A stretch of DNA of 64,000 bases. It comes from Allomuricauda sp. F6463D (lineage in GTDB: Bacteria > Bacteroidota > Bacteroidia > Flavobacteriales > Flavobacteriaceae). Where the stretch lies: contig NZ_JALKAN010000001.1 of the NCBI RefSeq assembly GCF_023015965.1, positions 434,001 to 498,000 of the forward strand. Reading direction: 5' to 3'. Numbering within the stretch: the stretch's first letter is position 1; every line of letters starts with the position of its first letter. Shown one piece after another: positions 15,739 through 25,800 of the stretch. The notes beneath the pieces are model-generated. The model was given only the letters and a program-made list of their open reading frames with translations. It made no database searches and was not told where the DNA came from. The position numbers were made by a program, and so were the translations under genes.

Positions 15739-18259
15739 TGCTGTTCTTTTTTACATTATCTTTTCCTACTGAAAGCATATTTGCAAAGAGTTTATATGCG
15801 CCCGACACCCCAACTGGTAATTCCCTGAAAAAGCTTAAACCAGTGTAAATATAATGGCCTTCTCCATAGGGTGCTATGATCAGACTTCCTTGCTTCTCGG
15901 TTTCCCCTTCATCTTTCATAGAAAGAATTGGGGTAAACTCTTTACTCCACTGACTTGGAAAATAGAGTCCACGTTCTTGAACCCATCCATCAAAATCTGC
16001 TTCACTTATTGGATTTGGAAAATTGACCAAGGAGTTCTTTGGCGCTAATATTTTTACCTCTGCATTTTCGTCGGTTACCCTGTCTCTGGAAAGTGTCATA
16101 TTGTAAGGTGCAATATTGTCGAACTGATTGGACCACCTACCAGCTGTATTGTATTGTACAATCATAGTGCCTCCTTTCTTCACATAGTCAAATAAAATGG
16201 GCTGCTTAAATTTAAGAGTTTCTATAACATTGTATGCCCTAATTCCAATCACAACTGCGTCATATTTATCCAATGAGCCATTTTGGATAGTGTTAGGGTC
16301 AACCATATGAACCTGGTATCCAATTTGTTCCAAACTTTCCGGAACTTTATCACCCGCACCCATTATATAGGCAACATGCTCACCCGACTTTTGAATATTC
16401 ATCCGTACTACCTTAGCTTCTGAAGGAAGCAAAACGGATTGTTTTGGAATATGATCGTAATCAATTTCCACGAGTTCTTTAACGTATACCTTGTTGCCAA
16501 CAGTGATTTTTGGAGCAATTTTCCCTTCACTTTCTATGTTGGGCGGGGTTACGTTAAATTTTACCGAGATTTCCTCTCCTTTTTGAGCTATTGAAAATGG
16601 AATGCTGGTTGGAACGATTGTCCAGCCCGCAGGATGATCCAGTACAACACTACCATTCACATCATTCTTTCCTGCACGTATTTTCACCTGTACCTCTTTG
16701 GTATCCATAGTAGCGAAAATCAGAACTTTTTCATCAATTTTGGAAGTTACTTCTGGCAGAACGGCAAAGGGTTCGTATAATTCTCCTTTATCTGGTTTGG
16801 AATAACGGTAGATTACATCCTTTTCAAATGTTATTTCTACATCATCAATAACCAATGAAAACATAGCTTTGAAGCCGCTGGGCGTTTCAGATTTTCCAAT
16901 TAATTTTTGATCCTTCACCATGTAGGTGCCCAAAGTGCCAGGCTCGTTCAACCAATAAGGGCTGGTGTACGAAGTGTTTTCTGGAACAGTAAAACCAATA
17001 TCGAAATTCTCTTTCTGATTGGTGCCCAAAGTTTTGTTTGGAAGTAGTTTGGCATCAACCCCAACAATGTCAATTTGTTTTAATGTAACATTTGGTAATG
17101 TCCTATTTATGGCTTCAATGTGGATGACTGCTTTACTGCCGGGAGTAGTAGAACCACTTTCGGAACTTGCTTCCAAATATATCCCCGCGGTGGCCAAAAT
17201 TATTTTTTTTAATTGTTTAGATTTTAAGGTCCTCCAATGTATATCTTCAACTTGCTGCAGTAATTCATAGGCTCTTACAAGCTCAGGAATGTGTTTTGAA
17301 GGATTCTGGAAATCAAATCTCTCTTCAACTTTGTAAAGAATATCTCCTACAGCATCTCCGCCTTTTACTCGCGACCATGTGGTGTTTATACCATCAAAAA
17401 CATCATTGTTAGTGGGCATTTCACCTTTGATCAATTCAATATAAATAGCAGATATTCCGCGATCGGTCAACCTACCAAAACCTTGGCATAAGTGCTGGCT
17501 ACGTGCCATTGCAGCTATTTCGTTGTTGGATAGACCAAATTCGGGATAATAAGTTCCAACATCCAATTTTAACATGCCAGACTTGTCTGCTTCAGCAAAT
17601 TTTTCTTGGCTTCCATACTGCCACCACGAAGTATTATAAAAACTTCTTTTGGGCTGCCAGGTTGTTGTCCATTTTAACTGTTCCGGATAAACTTCTGGGT
17701 TATTGGCTAAATCAAAAGCTTCCATACTCAAAACAGCGGAGGAGGTATGGTGACCATGGGTAGACCCTGGTGTTCTATGATCAAATCGATTGATAATTAC
17801 ATCCGGTTTAATATTTCGGATAGCCCATACCACATCAGCTAAAACTTTTTCTTTGTCCCAAATTTTCAAAGTTTCGTTTGGATGTTTGGAGTAACCAAAG
17901 TCATTTGCACGAGTAAACCATTGTTCCCCTCCATCTACGTTACGTGCAGCTAAAAGTTCTTGTGTACGTAAGACTCCCAAGAGTTCTCTTAGTTCAGGCC
18001 CAATCAGGTTTTGTCCGCCATCACCTCTGGTCAAAGATAAATAGACCGTCCGTGCTTTTTTATGGTTTGAAAGATATGAGATTAGATTTGTGTTTTCATC
18101 ATCTGGATGGGCGGCTACATAGAGCGCAGTACCCAAGAAATTCAATTTTTGAATTTCATGAAACAATTCGGCCGAGGATAGTTTTTCAGGTTTTTGGGCA
18201 AAAGTGTTTGTGAAAAATACAGTGCTAATGAATAAGAATACCCAAAAATGCTTCATCAT
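15725..18259 (-). CDS. Exported PIG-L family deacetylase (large form)
   Basis: An 844-residue protein with a signal peptide (MMKHFWVFLFISTVFFTNTFAQ). The N-terminal PIG-L/LmbE deacetylase domain has the zinc motif AHPDDE (H51, D53, D54) and a second metal region HRTPGSTHGHH. These enzymes remove acetyl groups from N-acetylglucosaminyl substrates. The C-terminal 500 residues are beta-rich, with Ig/NPCBM-like stretches and a final glutamine-amidotransferase-like segment (YDAVVIGIRAYNV). A periplasmic glycan role upstream of a solute symporter is plausible. It probably forms an operon with the 38-residue protein and the symporter. Confidence 0.85.
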   Translation of the reverse strand: MMKHFWVFLFISTVFFTNTFAQKPEKLSSAELFHEIQKLNFLGTALYVAAHPDDENTNLISYLSNHKKARTVYLSLTRGDGGQNLIGPELRELLGVLRTQELLAARNVDGGEQWFTRANDFGYSKHPNETLKIWDKEKVLADVVWAIRNIKPDVIINRFDHRTPGSTHGHHTSSAVLSMEAFDLANNPEVYPEQLKWTTTWQPKRSFYNTSWWQYGSQEKFAEADKSGMLKLDVGTYYPEFGLSNNEIAAMARSQHLCQGFGRLTDRGISAIYIELIKGEMPTNNDVFDGINTTWSRVKGGDAVGDILYKVEERFDFQNPSKHIPELVRAYELLQQVEDIHWRTLKSKQLKKIILATAGIYLEASSESGSTTPGSKAVIHIEAINRTLPNVTLKQIDIVGVDAKLLPNKTLGTNQKENFDIGFTVPENTSYTSPYWLNEPGTLGTYMVKDQKLIGKSETPSGFKAMFSLVIDDVEITFEKDVIYRYSKPDKGELYEPFAVLPEVTSKIDEKVLIFATMDTKEVQVKIRAGKNDVNGSVVLDHPAGWTIVPTSIPFSIAQKGEEISVKFNVTPPNIESEGKIAPKITVGNKVYVKELVEIDYDHIPKQSVLLPSEAKVVRMNIQKSGEHVAYIMGAGDKVPESLEQIGYQVHMVDPNTIQNGSLDKYDAVVIGIRAYNVIETLKFKQPILFDYVKKGGTMIVQYNTAGRWSNQFDNIAPYNMTLSRDRVTDENAEVKILAPKNSLVNFPNPISEADFDGWVQERGLYFPSQWSKEFTPILSMKDEGETEKQGSLIIAPYGEGHYIYTGLSFFRELPVGVSGAYKLFANMLSVGKDNVKKNSNVKG

Positions 18260-18279
18260 TGGTTGTTTAGTGGTTACCT

Positions 18280-18287
18280 CAAATATA
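18280..18287 (-). promoter_or_regulatory. -7 promoter box of the PIG-L operon
   Basis: The minus strand reads TATATTTG, an exact TAnnTTTG, 20 bp before the start codon. The -33 region has no clear TTG. Confidence 0.45.
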
Positions 18288-18360
18288 GGTAGATTGCTTT
18301 CAGATACTAATTTATTTAGAAGAGTTTTAACATAGCCGTGTTATACTTTTTTTATTTTGG

Positions 18361-19296
18361 CTATAGTCCCAAACTATCCCTTAAAATTGAATCTTTATTT
18401 GATTTTTGGTCCCAATATGCAGTTTTTAAGGTTTTGATTTTTGAGGCTGAAGTAATCAATGTATTTGAATTCTGTCCACCTCTGCTTTTCGTTTTCTCTG
18501 TCCAACTTTCAATGGAGTAAGGGTGGTCGGAGGTAAAGTGAATGGTTAAGGTTCGTTCTAAATCAGGATAAGTAAGTGTGTATGTTGACAAACCGTTTGC
18601 GGATGAAAGGGTTGCTTGGGCACGATACGCTTTTATTTCTTGATGCCCCATGCGTAGAGATTCCAACGATGGAATCAAGGAAATATCACCCACCGGTAAA
18701 TCCTTGGGATTGATTCGGATTTTCGTCCAGATTTCATTTTCTAGCGTTGATTTTTCTAAAGAAAGCTCTTGGTCAGCTTCATTTTCAAAATAGGAATGGG
18801 AGGTATATTCGAAGGTATCCCTATTATTGATTTGCGAATACACGTGTCCACACCATTCTTGTACCGATAAACTTGCCTTTATAGCATGTTGGTTATCATA
18901 AACAGGGTAAAAAGTACTGCCCATTATGGAATAAGGGTAAATCCCGGTCAAAAAGTTTTTGGTGGCATTTAGTTTTAAAACGGAAATATTATCAGGGTTG
19001 TTGCCATCTGCCTTTACTTGTTTAACTGGTAAAAAGGGTTCGGTTACGTAAATAAGAACGGCACTCCCATCTCTAATTTCCCCATACCTAGCTTGTTCCA
19101 ATTTGTAAGAAGTAATTTCCGCATCACCTGCATACCAATACTTCTTGAAATCTTCCGATAGTGGTTTTCTGGGAGCTCGTTCAACATTCTCTGAAGTGGT
19201 AGTGCTATCGTTGTCGGTTTCCGGGGTGTTTTCTTGTTTACATCCCAAGATAATCAATATCATGGGTAATATGAGGGTTGAAAAGTTAAGTTTCAT
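18361..19296 (-). CDS. Lipoprotein of unknown function
   Basis: A 311-residue protein with a lipoprotein signal peptide (LIILGC, Cys19), followed by an acidic Ser/Thr-rich linker. The body is beta-rich with KYWYAGDAEITSYKLEQARYG near the start and SVQEWCGHVYSQ in the middle. I recall similar flavobacterial proteins being labelled as septum inhibitor Maf in databases; the sequence has none of the Maf motifs, while the true maf gene lies at 20.9 kb. Its function is not known. It has its own promoter with both boxes. Confidence 0.75.
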   Translation of the reverse strand: MKLNFSTLILPMILIILGCKQENTPETDNDSTTTSENVERAPRKPLSEDFKKYWYAGDAEITSYKLEQARYGEIRDGSAVLIYVTEPFLPVKQVKADGNNPDNISVLKLNATKNFLTGIYPYSIMGSTFYPVYDNQHAIKASLSVQEWCGHVYSQINNRDTFEYTSHSYFENEADQELSLEKSTLENEIWTKIRINPKDLPVGDISLIPSLESLRMGHQEIKAYRAQATLSSANGLSTYTLTYPDLERTLTIHFTSDHPYSIESWTEKTKSRGGQNSNTLITSASKIKTLKTAYWDQKSNKDSILRDSLGL

Positions 19297-19309
19297 AGGT
19301 GTGTTTTTT

Positions 19310-19340
19310 CAAATATAAAGGTATAGTCGATATTTATCAA
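19310..19340 (-). promoter_or_regulatory. Bacteroidota-type promoter of the lipoprotein gene
   Basis: On the minus strand TTG (19340-19338), 20 nt, then TATATTTG (19317-19310). Both boxes match the consensus, and the start codon is 14 bp downstream. Confidence 0.65.
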
Positions 19341-19373
19341 TATACTTAACTTTTCGCAATACATGGAAAAATG

Positions 19374-19381
19374 TAGTTTTG
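19374..19381 (+). promoter_or_regulatory. -7 promoter box of the U32 gene
   Basis: TAGTTTTG matches TAnnTTTG. A poor -33 candidate (TTTTCG) lies 17 nt upstream. ATG 19412 is 30 bp downstream. Confidence 0.45.
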
Positions 19382-19411
19382 CAAAATATTTAAAGGCTTA
19401 AACTTTTTAAT

Positions 19412-20656
19412 ATGGAAAAGATTGAATTGATGGCACCTGCCGGTAATTTTGAATCTCTTCAAGCTACATTGGACAATGGGGCGGATTCGGTATATTTTGG
19501 TGTTGAGCAATTGAATATGAGGGCGAGGGCGACGATGAATTTTACGTTGGATGACCTTCAAGAGATTGCTAACCGATGCAATACCAAAGGGGTGAGAACT
19601 TACCTTACCCTTAATACCATAATCTACGACCACGATCTTTCCATTGTCAAAACTTTGCTAAAAAAAGCAAAGGAAGTTGGGTTGACGGCAATAATAGCTA
19701 TGGATCAGGCAGTGATAGCCTCTGCGAGAGCTTTGGGATTGGAGGTTCATATTTCAACCCAAATCAATGTGACCAATATAGAAACGGTTAAATTCTATGC
19801 CATGTTCGCCGATACCATGGTGCTGAGCCGTGAGTTGAGCTTGCGACAAGTAAGAAAGATTACAGAACAAATAGAAAAGGAGCAGATCAAAGGACCATCC
19901 GGTCGTTTGGTGGAAATTGAGGTGTTTGGCCACGGGGCTTTGTGCATGGCAGTTTCGGGCAAATGTTACATGAGTTTACATTCCTATAATTCTTCGGCAA
20001 ATAGGGGGGCTTGCAAGCAAAATTGCCGTAAAAAATACACGGTCATAGATCAAGAGACAGGGTTTGAAATGGAATTGGATAATGAGTATATTATGTCTCC
20101 CAAAGATTTGTGCACCATCGATTTCTTGGACCAAGTGGTAGATGCCGGAATTAAAGTATTAAAGATAGAGGGTAGGGGACGCGCTCCCGAATATGTTGCA
20201 AAAGTGATTAAATGTTATCGTCATGCGCTGGATAGTCTTTATGAGGGCACGTATGATAAAGAAAAAGTAATCGGTTGGATGCAGGAACTGGAAAAAGTAT
20301 ACAATCGAGGATTTTGGAGTGGATATTATTTGGGTCAAAAGTTGGGAGAGTGGAGTAAGGTTCCGGGTTCATCTGCTACTCAAAAGAAAGTCTATATTGG
20401 CAAGGGAGCACATTTTTTTCCTAAATCCAATATTGGTGAGTTTATAATTGAAGCCTATGATATTGCCGTGGGAGATACTATTTTGATTACGGGTCCCACC
20501 ACAGGTGCCAAAGAAATGAAAATAACCGAAATGCTGGTGAACGACGCTAAACTTTCCACTGCCAAAAAAGGGGACTCTGTTACTATTCCCTTGGATTTCA
20601 GAATCCGACTTTCGGATAAGCTATACAAAATAGTAGAAAATAAGATAGAAGCCTAA
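19412..20656 (+). CDS. Peptidase U32 family protein (likely Fe-S RNA hydroxylation enzyme)
   Basis: A 414-residue protein with the U32 start LMAPAGNFESLQATLDNGAD and the U32 signature EVFGHGALCMAVSGKCYMS. Four cysteines, C178, C185, C201 and C205, are spaced like the 4Fe-4S ligands of U32 members such as UbiU/UbiV. Characterised relatives RlhA and TrhP hydroxylate rRNA or tRNA cytidine/uridine, so peptidase activity is doubtful. A separate C-terminal barrel (from about residue 325) is present. The stop codon overlaps the start of the ferredoxin gene (TAATG), which suggests the ferredoxin feeds it electrons. Confidence 0.88.
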   Translation: MEKIELMAPAGNFESLQATLDNGADSVYFGVEQLNMRARATMNFTLDDLQEIANRCNTKGVRTYLTLNTIIYDHDLSIVKTLLKKAKEVGLTAIIAMDQAVIASARALGLEVHISTQINVTNIETVKFYAMFADTMVLSRELSLRQVRKITEQIEKEQIKGPSGRLVEIEVFGHGALCMAVSGKCYMSLHSYNSSANRGACKQNCRKKYTVIDQETGFEMELDNEYIMSPKDLCTIDFLDQVVDAGIKVLKIEGRGRAPEYVAKVIKCYRHALDSLYEGTYDKEKVIGWMQELEKVYNRGFWSGYYLGQKLGEWSKVPGSSATQKKVYIGKGAHFFPKSNIGEFIIEAYDIAVGDTILITGPTTGAKEMKITEMLVNDAKLSTAKKGDSVTIPLDFRIRLSDKLYKIVENKIEA

Positions 20657-20886
20657 TGGTTGTTGTTACACTTCAGCGAGAAAAATGTATCGGTTGCAAC
20701 TATTGTGTGGAAATGGCTCCGGAACAGTTTGCCATGTCCAAAAAAGATGGTAAATCGGTTTTGCTGCATTCCCAAAACAAAAAAGGGTTTTATACCATAA
20801 AATCTCCCGACGTGGGAATATTTGATTCTTGCGAACAAGCATCCAAAGCATGTCCGGTAAAGATTATTTCAGTAAAACAAACTTGA
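20656..20886 (+). CDS. Small 4Fe-4S ferredoxin
   Basis: A 76-residue ferredoxin with one cluster: C11, C14 and C17 (CIGCNYC) and a distant C65-P66. Such mono-cluster ferredoxins transfer single electrons. Its start codon overlaps the stop of the U32 gene by 1 bp, so the two are translated together. It converges with maf, whose end is 1 bp away. Confidence 0.9.
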   Translation: MVVVTLQREKCIGCNYCVEMAPEQFAMSKKDGKSVLLHSQNKKGFYTIKSPDVGIFDSCEQASKACPVKIISVKQT

Positions 20887-20887
20887 A

Positions 20888-21481
20888 TTACAATTCTAGG
20901 AGCGTTCTATAAACCAAATGTGTGGGAAGCCCAACAACATTAGTGTAAGAACCTTGGATTTCCGAGATGCCGATCATTCCAATCCACTCCTGGATACCGT
21001 AGGCGCCAGCTTTATCAAAAGGTTGACAGTGTTCAATGTAGTAGTTGATTTCGTCATCCAGTAAATCTTTTAATTTCACCTTGGTGGTACAGCTAACTGT
21101 TTTTTGACCATCCATTGTTGTAAAACAAACAGAGGTAATCACTTGGTGCCAATCACCTGATAGAGCACGAAGCATGGTAAAAGCTTCTTCTTTATCAACA
21201 GCTTTTGCCAAAGAGCTATTGTTGTGCCACACTACAGTATCGGAAGTTATTACGATTTGATTGGGTTCTAGTTCGTTTTTAAAGGGAGTGGCCTTGAGTT
21301 CCGCCAAATATTCTGAGATTTCCTGACCTTGTAATGTTTCTGGGTAAATTTCCGCTACGGATTTAGGTCGAATCTCAAAATCGAGTCCCAAATCTTCCAA
21401 AAACATTTTTCTTCGTGGTGACCCTGAACCTAATATGATTTTCTTATCCTTGAGTTTATTTTTAAGTGGATTTTCAGTCAT
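20888..21481 (-). CDS. maf: Maf family nucleoside triphosphate pyrophosphatase
   Basis: A 197-residue house-cleaning enzyme that hydrolyses non-canonical or modified nucleotides. The signature GSGSPRRKMFLEDLGL starts near residue 18, and SDTVVWHN and GSYTNVVGLP are the other conserved Maf blocks. ATG at 21481 is preferred (overlap of 8 bp with the end of kdsC) over an in-frame GTG at 21514. It is the last gene of the DUF2520-kdsC-maf operon. Confidence 0.92.
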   Translation of the reverse strand: MTENPLKNKLKDKKIILGSGSPRRKMFLEDLGLDFEIRPKSVAEIYPETLQGQEISEYLAELKATPFKNELEPNQIVITSDTVVWHNNSSLAKAVDKEEAFTMLRALSGDWHQVITSVCFTTMDGQKTVSCTTKVKLKDLLDDEINYYIEHCQPFDKAGAYGIQEWIGMIGISEIQGSYTNVVGLPTHLVYRTLLEL

Positions 21482-22001
21482 TCTTTGCACTAAAATTATC
21501 GTTCCAGTCCCCACGTACTTTTAATACTTGTTCTATAATGTCGCGAACACACCCGTCACCACCATTTTTATGGGAAACATAGTCAGAAACAGCTTTTACT
21601 TCAGGAACTGCATTTTGAGGCGAAGCGGCTAAACCTACCATTTTCATGGGAGGGATGTCCGGCATATCGTCGCCCATATAAACTACGGATTGGGGATCAA
21701 TGTCGTGTATATCCAAATACTCTTCCAAAGGTTCTTGTTTGTGGTGTGCGCCCATATAAAAATCTGTGACTCCAAGGCCTTTAAGGCGTTCTTTCACGCC
21801 CTGATTTGTTCCACCGGTGATAATACACACATTGTAACCTTTTTTTATAACCGTTTTTAAAGCATATCCATCTTTAACACTCATTTTACGTAGAAGTTCC
21901 CCATCGGTGGTGATCAACACCGACCCGTCGGTAAAAACACCATCAACATCAAAAACAAAAGTGGTGATATTGCTTAAAAGTTCTTTATAATTCTTTTTCA
22001 T
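21474..22001 (-). CDS. kdsC: KdsC-like HAD phosphatase (KDO 8-phosphate phosphatase)
   Basis: A 175-residue HAD enzyme with no cap domain. Motif I is FVFDVDGVFTDG, motif II is IITGG, and the C-terminal motif is YMGDDMPDIPPMK. This matches the C0 subfamily that dephosphorylates KDO 8-phosphate in lipopolysaccharide inner-core synthesis. No KDO partners lie nearby, so the assignment rests on the family. It overlaps the DUF2520 gene by 17 bp and maf by 8 bp. Confidence 0.88.
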   Translation of the reverse strand: MKKNYKELLSNITTFVFDVDGVFTDGSVLITTDGELLRKMSVKDGYALKTVIKKGYNVCIITGGTNQGVKERLKGLGVTDFYMGAHHKQEPLEEYLDIHDIDPQSVVYMGDDMPDIPPMKMVGLAASPQNAVPEVKAVSDYVSHKNGGDGCVRDIIEQVLKVRGDWNDNFSAKND

Positions 22002-22746
22002 GTGCTTTATTTATGGCTTCGCTCAATAATTTATATAGTGTAATGTGTGTTTCGTTGTTTAAAAGTTCCAAATGACCTGTCATGCTTTTTTTATCGTTCC
22101 GACGAGCCGGACCAGTTTGCGCATCTTTTGGGGGTATGGTCTGAATCTTCTCGGCAGTCTCCAATATCAACGGCTTTAATAAATCAAAAGATATTCCCTC
22201 TTCCAAACAAAGCGCTTCGCCAACATGGTACATATAATTGGTGAAGTTGTTCACAAAAACGGCTGCAAGATGCAATTTTTTTCGTTGATCAGAGTCAATT
22301 TGGTGCACGTTTTTGGAAATGGATTTTGCCAAAATTTCCAACGTTTTCAATGATTCTTTTTCTTGTGCCTCAAAACAGATGGGAATATTCTCAAAATCAA
22401 CTGATTTACCTTTGGTAAAGGTTTGCAATGGATAAAATACACCTTTGTTATCTGGTTGAACCGCATTCAGGTGAATTGCTCCAGAGGTGTGGGCCACTAT
22501 TCCTTTTTTCTTCGATAAATGTTCGGACACTTCGGAGATAGCATCGTCTTTAACCGCTATTATATAAACATCGGCATCGGCGATAGCGTTAAAATCATTG
22601 GAAATTGGAGAATAATCGGAAAACTGTTGTAAATCTTCTTCGTTACGTCCCACTACTTGGATGATTTCAACATCCTTAGCCTTTATAAAAGCGGTACACA
22701 AATGTTTGGAAAGGTTTCCGGTTCCTAAAACAACAATTTTGAGCAT
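21985..22746 (-). CDS. Rossmann-like and DUF2520 domain protein
   Basis: A 253-residue NAD(P)-binding protein. VVLGTGNLSKHL begins the Rossmann domain, and the C-terminal helical half (HLAAVFVNNFTNYMYHVGE) is DUF2520, related to the 6-phosphogluconate dehydrogenase C-terminal fold. The substrate is unknown. ATG 22746 is preferred over a TTG two codons upstream. A -7 box lies 12 bp before it. First gene of the operon with kdsC and maf. Confidence 0.85.
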   Translation of the reverse strand: MLKIVVLGTGNLSKHLCTAFIKAKDVEIIQVVGRNEEDLQQFSDYSPISNDFNAIADADVYIIAVKDDAISEVSEHLSKKKGIVAHTSGAIHLNAVQPDNKGVFYPLQTFTKGKSVDFENIPICFEAQEKESLKTLEILAKSISKNVHQIDSDQRKKLHLAAVFVNNFTNYMYHVGEALCLEEGISFDLLKPLILETAEKIQTIPPKDAQTGPARRNDKKSMTGHLELLNNETHITLYKLLSEAINKAHEKEL

Positions 22747-22757
22747 CCCCAAAACTA

Positions 22758-22765
22758 CAAATTTA
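22758..22765 (-). promoter_or_regulatory. -7 promoter box of the DUF2520-kdsC-maf operon
   Basis: The minus strand reads TAAATTTG, an exact TAnnTTTG, only 11 bp before the ATG, so the leader would be very short. No clear -33 box. Confidence 0.45.
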
Positions 22766-22846
22766 GGGTAGATGAATAGTAGTAAGATTTAACAAATATC
22801 TATGATTTTTATTCTCTCAGGGAACACGGATGTTCCAAAAAGGCCG

Positions 22847-22854
22847 TATTTTTG
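22847..22854 (+). promoter_or_regulatory. -7 promoter box of the cytochrome c maturation gene
   Basis: TATTTTTG matches TAnnTTTG and lies 25 bp before ATG 22880. It shows that the longer reading frame beginning at 22802 is not translated from this transcript. Confidence 0.5.
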
Positions 22855-22879
22855 CAAGCCGAAAGTAGACCGAATTTCC

Positions 22880-25800
22880 ATGATCGATATTCTTAAGAAA
22901 ACGCTTTTTTCCACTAGACTTATGGCTGTTCTTTTTTTGGTTTTTGCAACAGCAATGGCCATGGGAACTTTTGTGGAAAGTAAGTATAGCACAGAAACCG
23001 CACGTATTTATATTTATAATGCCACGTGGTTTGAAGCCATCATGGTTTTTTTTGCAATAAATTTCTTTGGCAATATATATAGGTACCGTCTATTGACTTG
23101 GAAAAAATGGCCGGTGCTCTTACTTCATCTTTCATGGATTCTGATTATCGCGGGAGCTTTTGTTACCCGATATATTAGCTACGAGGGAATGATGCCGATT
23201 CGTGAAGGCGCTACCGAAAAGGTGTTTTATTCTGATAAAACTTATTTGACCGCTTTTGTGGATGGTGATATCAATGGAGAAACTAAACGAAGAGTTTTAG
23301 AGGATGATATTTTGGTCACCCCAGAAGGAAAGCGGACGAGTTTACCATGGAAATCCGATTTTAATGGCCAACCTTTTTCAATTAGTTATGTAGATTTCAT
23401 CAAAGGAGCAGAAAAAGGATTGATTCCCGATGAAAATGGCAAGGAATACTTGCAAATTGTTGAAGCCGGTGATGGACAGCGTCATGAACATTATCTAGAA
23501 AATGGTAAAATAGCAAGTATTCATAATATTTTGTTCGCTTTAAATAATGAGACGGACGGAGCTATAAACATTTTTTATGATGAAGAAAATGGTTATCGTA
23601 TAAAATCACCTTTTGAAGGTAACTTTATGCGTATGGCAGATCAGTTTCAAGGAGAGGTCACCAGTGATAGCATTCAACCCTTGTTATTACGTTCGCTTTA
23701 TACAATGGGAGGAATGCAATTTGTGGTTCCAGAACCAAGCATAAAAGGTAAGTATGGAATTGTTAAAGTGCCCGAAGAAGAGATAACCAATGTAACACTG
23801 GATGCTTTAGTAATTTCTGTATCTGCAAATGGTGAGACCAAAGAAGTTAAACTGTTGGGTAGTAAAGGAACCTCTAATTATTCTGACAAAATCAATGTAG
23901 GTGGCTTGGATTTTTCCTTTAGCTACGGTTCCAAAGTGTATGAACTTCCGTTTTCCATTGAACTGAACGATTTTATAGCTGAAAAATATCCTGGCACCGA
24001 AACAGGCTATTCTTCTTTTATGAGTAAAGTAACAATACACGATGACCGACCCTTTGATTATGATATTTACATGAACCATGTTTTAGATCATCAGGGCTTT
24101 CGCTTTTTCCAAGCAAGTTTTGATCCAGACGAACGTGGTACAGTACTTTCCGTAAATCACGATTGGTGGGGTACTTGGATTACATACATTGGATATTTCT
24201 TGCTATATATGGGTTTAATGGGAATTATGTTCTTCGGCAAAACCAGATTTAGGGATTTACAGGCCATGTTGGAAAAAATAAAGGCCAAAAAAGCGGCATT
24301 GACTACCATCGTATCTTTATTTGCCTTTCTTTCGGTAAATGCACAAGAAAGCCATGAACATGCTTCGTTGCCCACCAAGGCTCAGATTGACTCGGTGATT
24401 CAAGCTACCACCGTAGCTAAAGAACATGCCGAAAAGTTTGGAAATTTAGTAATTCAGGATGCAGGTGGACGAATGAAGCCGGTACATACTTTTGCATCGG
24501 AATTGTTGCGGAAATTAAGTGGGAAGAACAAGTACAAAGACCTCTCTCCAGACCAAGTTTTCCTTTCGATGATGCTTAACCCGGGTGTTTGGTATACTGT
24601 GGATTTTATTCATGTGGGTAAATGGCAAAATGATAGCATTAGAAAAGTAATTGGAGTTCCATCAGGTACAGATTTTGTGAAAGCAACTGATTTCTTTGAT
24701 GAGCAAGGAGCGTATAAGTTAAGACCATATCTGGAAAAAGCTACTTCTACCACCAATCCTTCCAATTTTGAAAAAGACATTAAAAAAGTAGGGGAGCGAC
24801 TAAGTTTGCTGGATATAGCATTGAGTGGCCAAATCGTGAAGATTTTTCCATTGTTGAACGATGAGAACAATAAATGGATATCCGCGGTGGAATACCGTTC
24901 TGGTCAGCATCAGGTCCAAGATTCCTTGTATTCCAATTTTATCAGGAATGCTGTTCCATATTATTTAAATTCTTTACAGCAATCCATCGCTTCGGGAGAT
25001 TATTCTCAACCTGATAAGTTATTGGAGGCTTTCAAACAAAATCAAATAAATCATGGAGAGGAAATATTACCCTCCGAAAATAGGATAAAGACCGAAATCA
25101 TATATAATAAGCTTGACTTGTTCAATCGTTTGTACAAGTATTATGCATTGGTAGGTGGACTATTGTTCTTTGTTCTTATTGCCAAAATATTTAAGGAGCG
25201 AAAATTTTTAGACGCCTTTGCCTATTTACTAAAAGGAACTATCATTTTGTTCTTTATTTGGCATACCATAGGTCTTGTGTTACGTTGGTACATTTCTGGC
25301 CACGCTCCTTGGAGCGACGCTTATGAAAGTATCTTATATGTAGGATGGGCCACTATGGGTATAGGTTTGGCCTTGGGTAGAAAAAGTGAACTTACCATTG
25401 CTGCTAGTGCATTTGTGACCTCTATGCTATTATGGATAGCCCATCAAAGCTGGGTAGACCCTGCAATCTCAAATTTGCAGCCTGTACTGGATAGTTATTG
25501 GTTAATGATTCACGTAGCTGTGATTGTGGGTAGTTATGGCCCTTTAACAGTAGGTATGATTTTAGGTGTAGTGGCGTTACTGCTTATGGTTCTTACCACC
25601 GAAAAGAACAAAAAACGTATGGACCTAAATATTAAGGAACTTACGGTAATTAACGAATTGGCACTTACAGCAGGTTTAGTGATGCTTACCATAGGTAACT
25701 TTTTGGGTGGCCAATGGGCCAACGAGAGCTGGGGGCGATATTGGGGCTGGGATCCAAAGGAAACTTGGGCACTTATTTCCATTATGGTTTATGCTTTTGT

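Noticed and set aside
21482-21514. GTG start for maf 33 bp upstream
   Set aside because: It would extend further into kdsC; ATG 21481 gives a normal 8-bp overlap.
22802-22879. Longer N terminus of the ResB-CcsA protein
   Set aside because: The -7 promoter box lies inside this stretch, so the transcript starts after it; ATG 22880 gives the usual start.
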